This document shows positions 4,924-6,039 of a stretch of DNA of 6,039 nt, piece after piece. Both the position numbers and the translations under genes were made by a program. Origin of the DNA: Halothiobacillus neapolitanus (GTDB lineage: Bacteria > Pseudomonadota > Gammaproteobacteria > Halothiobacillales > Halothiobacillaceae). How positions within the stretch are numbered: the stretch's first letter is position 1; each line of letters opens with the position of its first letter. The notes beneath the pieces were generated by a model. That model had not been told where the DNA came from, searched no databases, and worked only from the letters and a program-made list of their open reading frames with translations. The DNA lies in contig DYMR01000121.1 in the NCBI GenBank assembly GCA_020721485.1, positions 1 through 6,039 of the forward strand, in the 5' to 3' direction.

Positions 4924-5721
4924 TCAGGCCGGAAAGAGGGTGGCGAGTGCGTCCTGCACATCGCGGGCGACGCGCGCGCCCGGCGGCAGGGCGGTTAAAT
5001 CTTCGGGGCGGAATTTGCCGGTTTGCACCAACAGGGCGCCCAAGCCGGCGGCCTGCGCGCCGCCAATGTCGCTGTGGACATCGTCGCCGATCAGGGTGAT
5101 CGACTCCGGCGGCAGGCCGAGCGCGGCGCAGGCGCGGGCAAACACCGTTGCGCCGGGTTTGCCGCAAGCGATGGCGGTGGTGGTGGCGGCCATTTCGAGC
5201 AGTCGCACGAAGGGGCCGGCATCGAGGGAAAGCCCGTCCGGTTCCTGAAAATAGCGGCTGTCCGACAGGGAATACAGGCGGGCGCCGGCCATCAGGGCGC
5301 GAAACGCGCGGTTGAGGGTGGCGTAGCTGAAGGCGTCGGCGGCATCGCCAATCACCACCGCATCGGGGGATTGGCCGTCGATCAACGGCGGGCAGTGCGC
5401 GAAATCTTCGGCCAGATTGGGGTGAATCACGCACAGCGCCCGGTGATTCGCGGCGCAAAGGGCGTCGGCGGCGGCGCGCGCGGGGGTGAGCAGTTGTTCC
5501 GGCCGCAGCGCAAAGCCGGCCTGAATCAGGCTGGCGTAGAGCTGGGCGTGGCTCTGGCGGGTGGTGTTGGTCAGCAGGAGGAACGGGATGCCGCGCGCGC
5601 GCAGGGTGTCGAGCGCCGCGCGGGCGCCGGGCAGGGCGGCACGCCCATCGGTGAGCACGCCGCCGATGTCAAAAATAATGCCCGCAGGCGGGGGGCGGTT
5701 TGGGCTGGGGTCGTGGGACAT
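4924..5721 (-). CDS. HAD-superfamily IIA phosphatase, LHPP-like
   Basis: A 265-residue cytoplasmic hydrolase of the HAD subclass IIA, closest in pattern to LHPP (phospholysine/phosphohistidine/inorganic pyrophosphate phosphatase). The nucleophile is D18 in IIFDIGGVLTDG. Motif II is T51-N52 (LLLTNTTRQS), motif III is K188 (CGKPG), and motif IV is IGDDVHSDIGGAQAAG with D213, D214 and D218. The cap between motifs II and III carries HPNLAEDF, VVIGDA, LNRAFRALM and a DGLSLDAGPFV block typical of the LHPP group. The second aspartate of the usual DxD motif is replaced by Gly20 (Ser in LHPP). ATG at 5721 follows GGAGGT by five bases. The gene lies 50 bp after the upstream gene and about 130 bp before the metallophosphoesterase, on the same strand. 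The substrate is not determined by sequence. Confidence 0.88.
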   Translation of the reverse strand: MSHDPSPNRPPPAGIIFDIGGVLTDGRAALPGARAALDTLRARGIPFLLLTNTTRQSHAQLYASLIQAGFALRPEQLLTPARAAADALCAANHRALCVIHPNLAEDFAHCPPLIDGQSPDAVVIGDAADAFSYATLNRAFRALMAGARLYSLSDSRYFQEPDGLSLDAGPFVRLLEMAATTTAIACGKPGATVFARACAALGLPPESITLIGDDVHSDIGGAQAAGLGALLVQTGKFRPEDLTALPPGARVARDVQDALATLFPA

Positions 5722-5743
5722 CGGACACCTCCGAAGATGCGTC

Positions 5744-5772
5744 GTGCGGTCGGTTCATTTGTGCGGTCGGTT
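5744..5772. repeat. 12-bp direct repeat GTGCGGTCGGTT, two copies 17 bases apart
   Basis: The identical 12-mer occurs at 5744-5755 and 5761-5772, separated by five bases. It fills most of the 50-bp gap between the HAD gene and the gene to its right; the second copy just touches that gene's stop codon. It may be a local tandem duplication or paired binding sites upstream of the HAD gene. No inverted symmetry is seen. Confidence 0.5.
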
Positions 5773-6039
5773 TAATCTCGCGGTGGTCGTTGCGCTTGAA
5801 ACCGCACGCCCTGTTGGCTGAGCGCCTGCGAGAGCGCCTGCATGGCGACTTCGACGCGCGCCCCCTCGCCTTTGAAGCCTAACTCAATCAGGCGCAGTTG
5901 TCCCTGCCGGGTCGGTAGGCTGAACAGCTTGAGCGTGGGGTAGTCGGCCACCAGCCGTTCCATCAGCGGTAACAAATCATTTTCCGAGGCATCGATCGTC
6001 CACAGCGCGGCTTCGCGGTAGTCGTGCTGCCCCAACGCA
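5772..6039 (-). CDS. C-terminal part of an unidentified protein, possibly CinA/MoaB-like (5' end outside window)
   Basis: The frame is open to the right edge, so the 88 visible residues are the end of a longer protein ending in a TAA stop (5772-5774). An apparent start near 6035 is an internal TTG Leu codon. The visible part has a regular beta-alpha-beta-beta-alpha-beta pattern, as in ferredoxin-like folds: strand ALWTID, helix ENDLLPLMERLVADY, strand KLFSL, strand LRLIELGFKG, amphipathic helix ARVEVAMQALSQALSQQG, and a short last strand. Such a tail with an IELG-KG strand recalls the C-terminal domain of short competence/damage-inducible (CinA, MoCF-type) proteins, but I do not recognise it with certainty. 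No signal or membrane segment is visible. It lies 50 bp upstream of the HAD gene, probably in the same transcription unit. Confidence 0.6.
   Translation of the reverse strand, partial: ALGQHDYREAALWTIDASENDLLPLMERLVADYPTLKLFSLPTRQGQLRLIELGFKGEGARVEVAMQALSQALSQQGVRFQAQRPPRD

Noticed and set aside
5023..5775. 250-codon plus-strand open frame opposite the HAD phosphatase
   Set aside because: The product is Gly/Ala/Arg-rich without motifs, and it is fully antisense to a well-supported HAD gene with its own ribosome site.

Overview
The window is GC-rich and gene-dense and looks like part of a gammaproteobacterial chromosome. It carries exonuclease I (sbcB), a family found mainly in that class, next to the end of recN. 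The short spacers, Shine-Dalgarno sites and GTG starts fit such a genome. I cannot name the species. No transposase, integrase, phage gene, tRNA or rRNA is visible.

Layout. The left edge holds the last 49 codons of recN on the plus strand. Every other gene is on the minus strand and reads right to left. From the right edge these are: the C-terminal end of an unidentified protein (possibly CinA/MoaB-like); a HAD-IIA phosphatase resembling LHPP; a YfcE-type metallophosphoesterase; a ketohexokinase-like PfkB sugar kinase fused in frame to a complete Rieske [2Fe-2S] domain; exonuclease I; and a two-CBS-domain protein that converges on recN. The spacer between recN and the CBS gene (153-317) holds several GC-rich hairpins and no gene.

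The most distinctive part is 2522-4264. The kinase-Rieske gene lies between two inverted copies of a modular palindromic repeat: copy A at 2522-2691 (170 bp) and copy B at 4080-4264 (185 bp). Outside one 15-nt indel they differ at seven positions by my hand alignment. Each copy starts and ends in TTAA, has about 16-bp terminal inverted repeats, and is built from five hairpins, three of which are exactly 33 nt long and abut without spacers. Copy B supplies the stop codon of the metallophosphoesterase gene. The outer end of copy A lies 27 bp from the sbcB start and carries a promoter-like sequence pointing at sbcB.

Functionally, the right half groups phosphoryl-transfer enzymes (two phosphatases and a sugar kinase with a possible redox domain). 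The left half groups DNA-repair functions (RecN, ExoI) with a putative nucleotide-sensing CBS protein. Any shared pathway is inference; the sequence shows only co-orientation and proximity.
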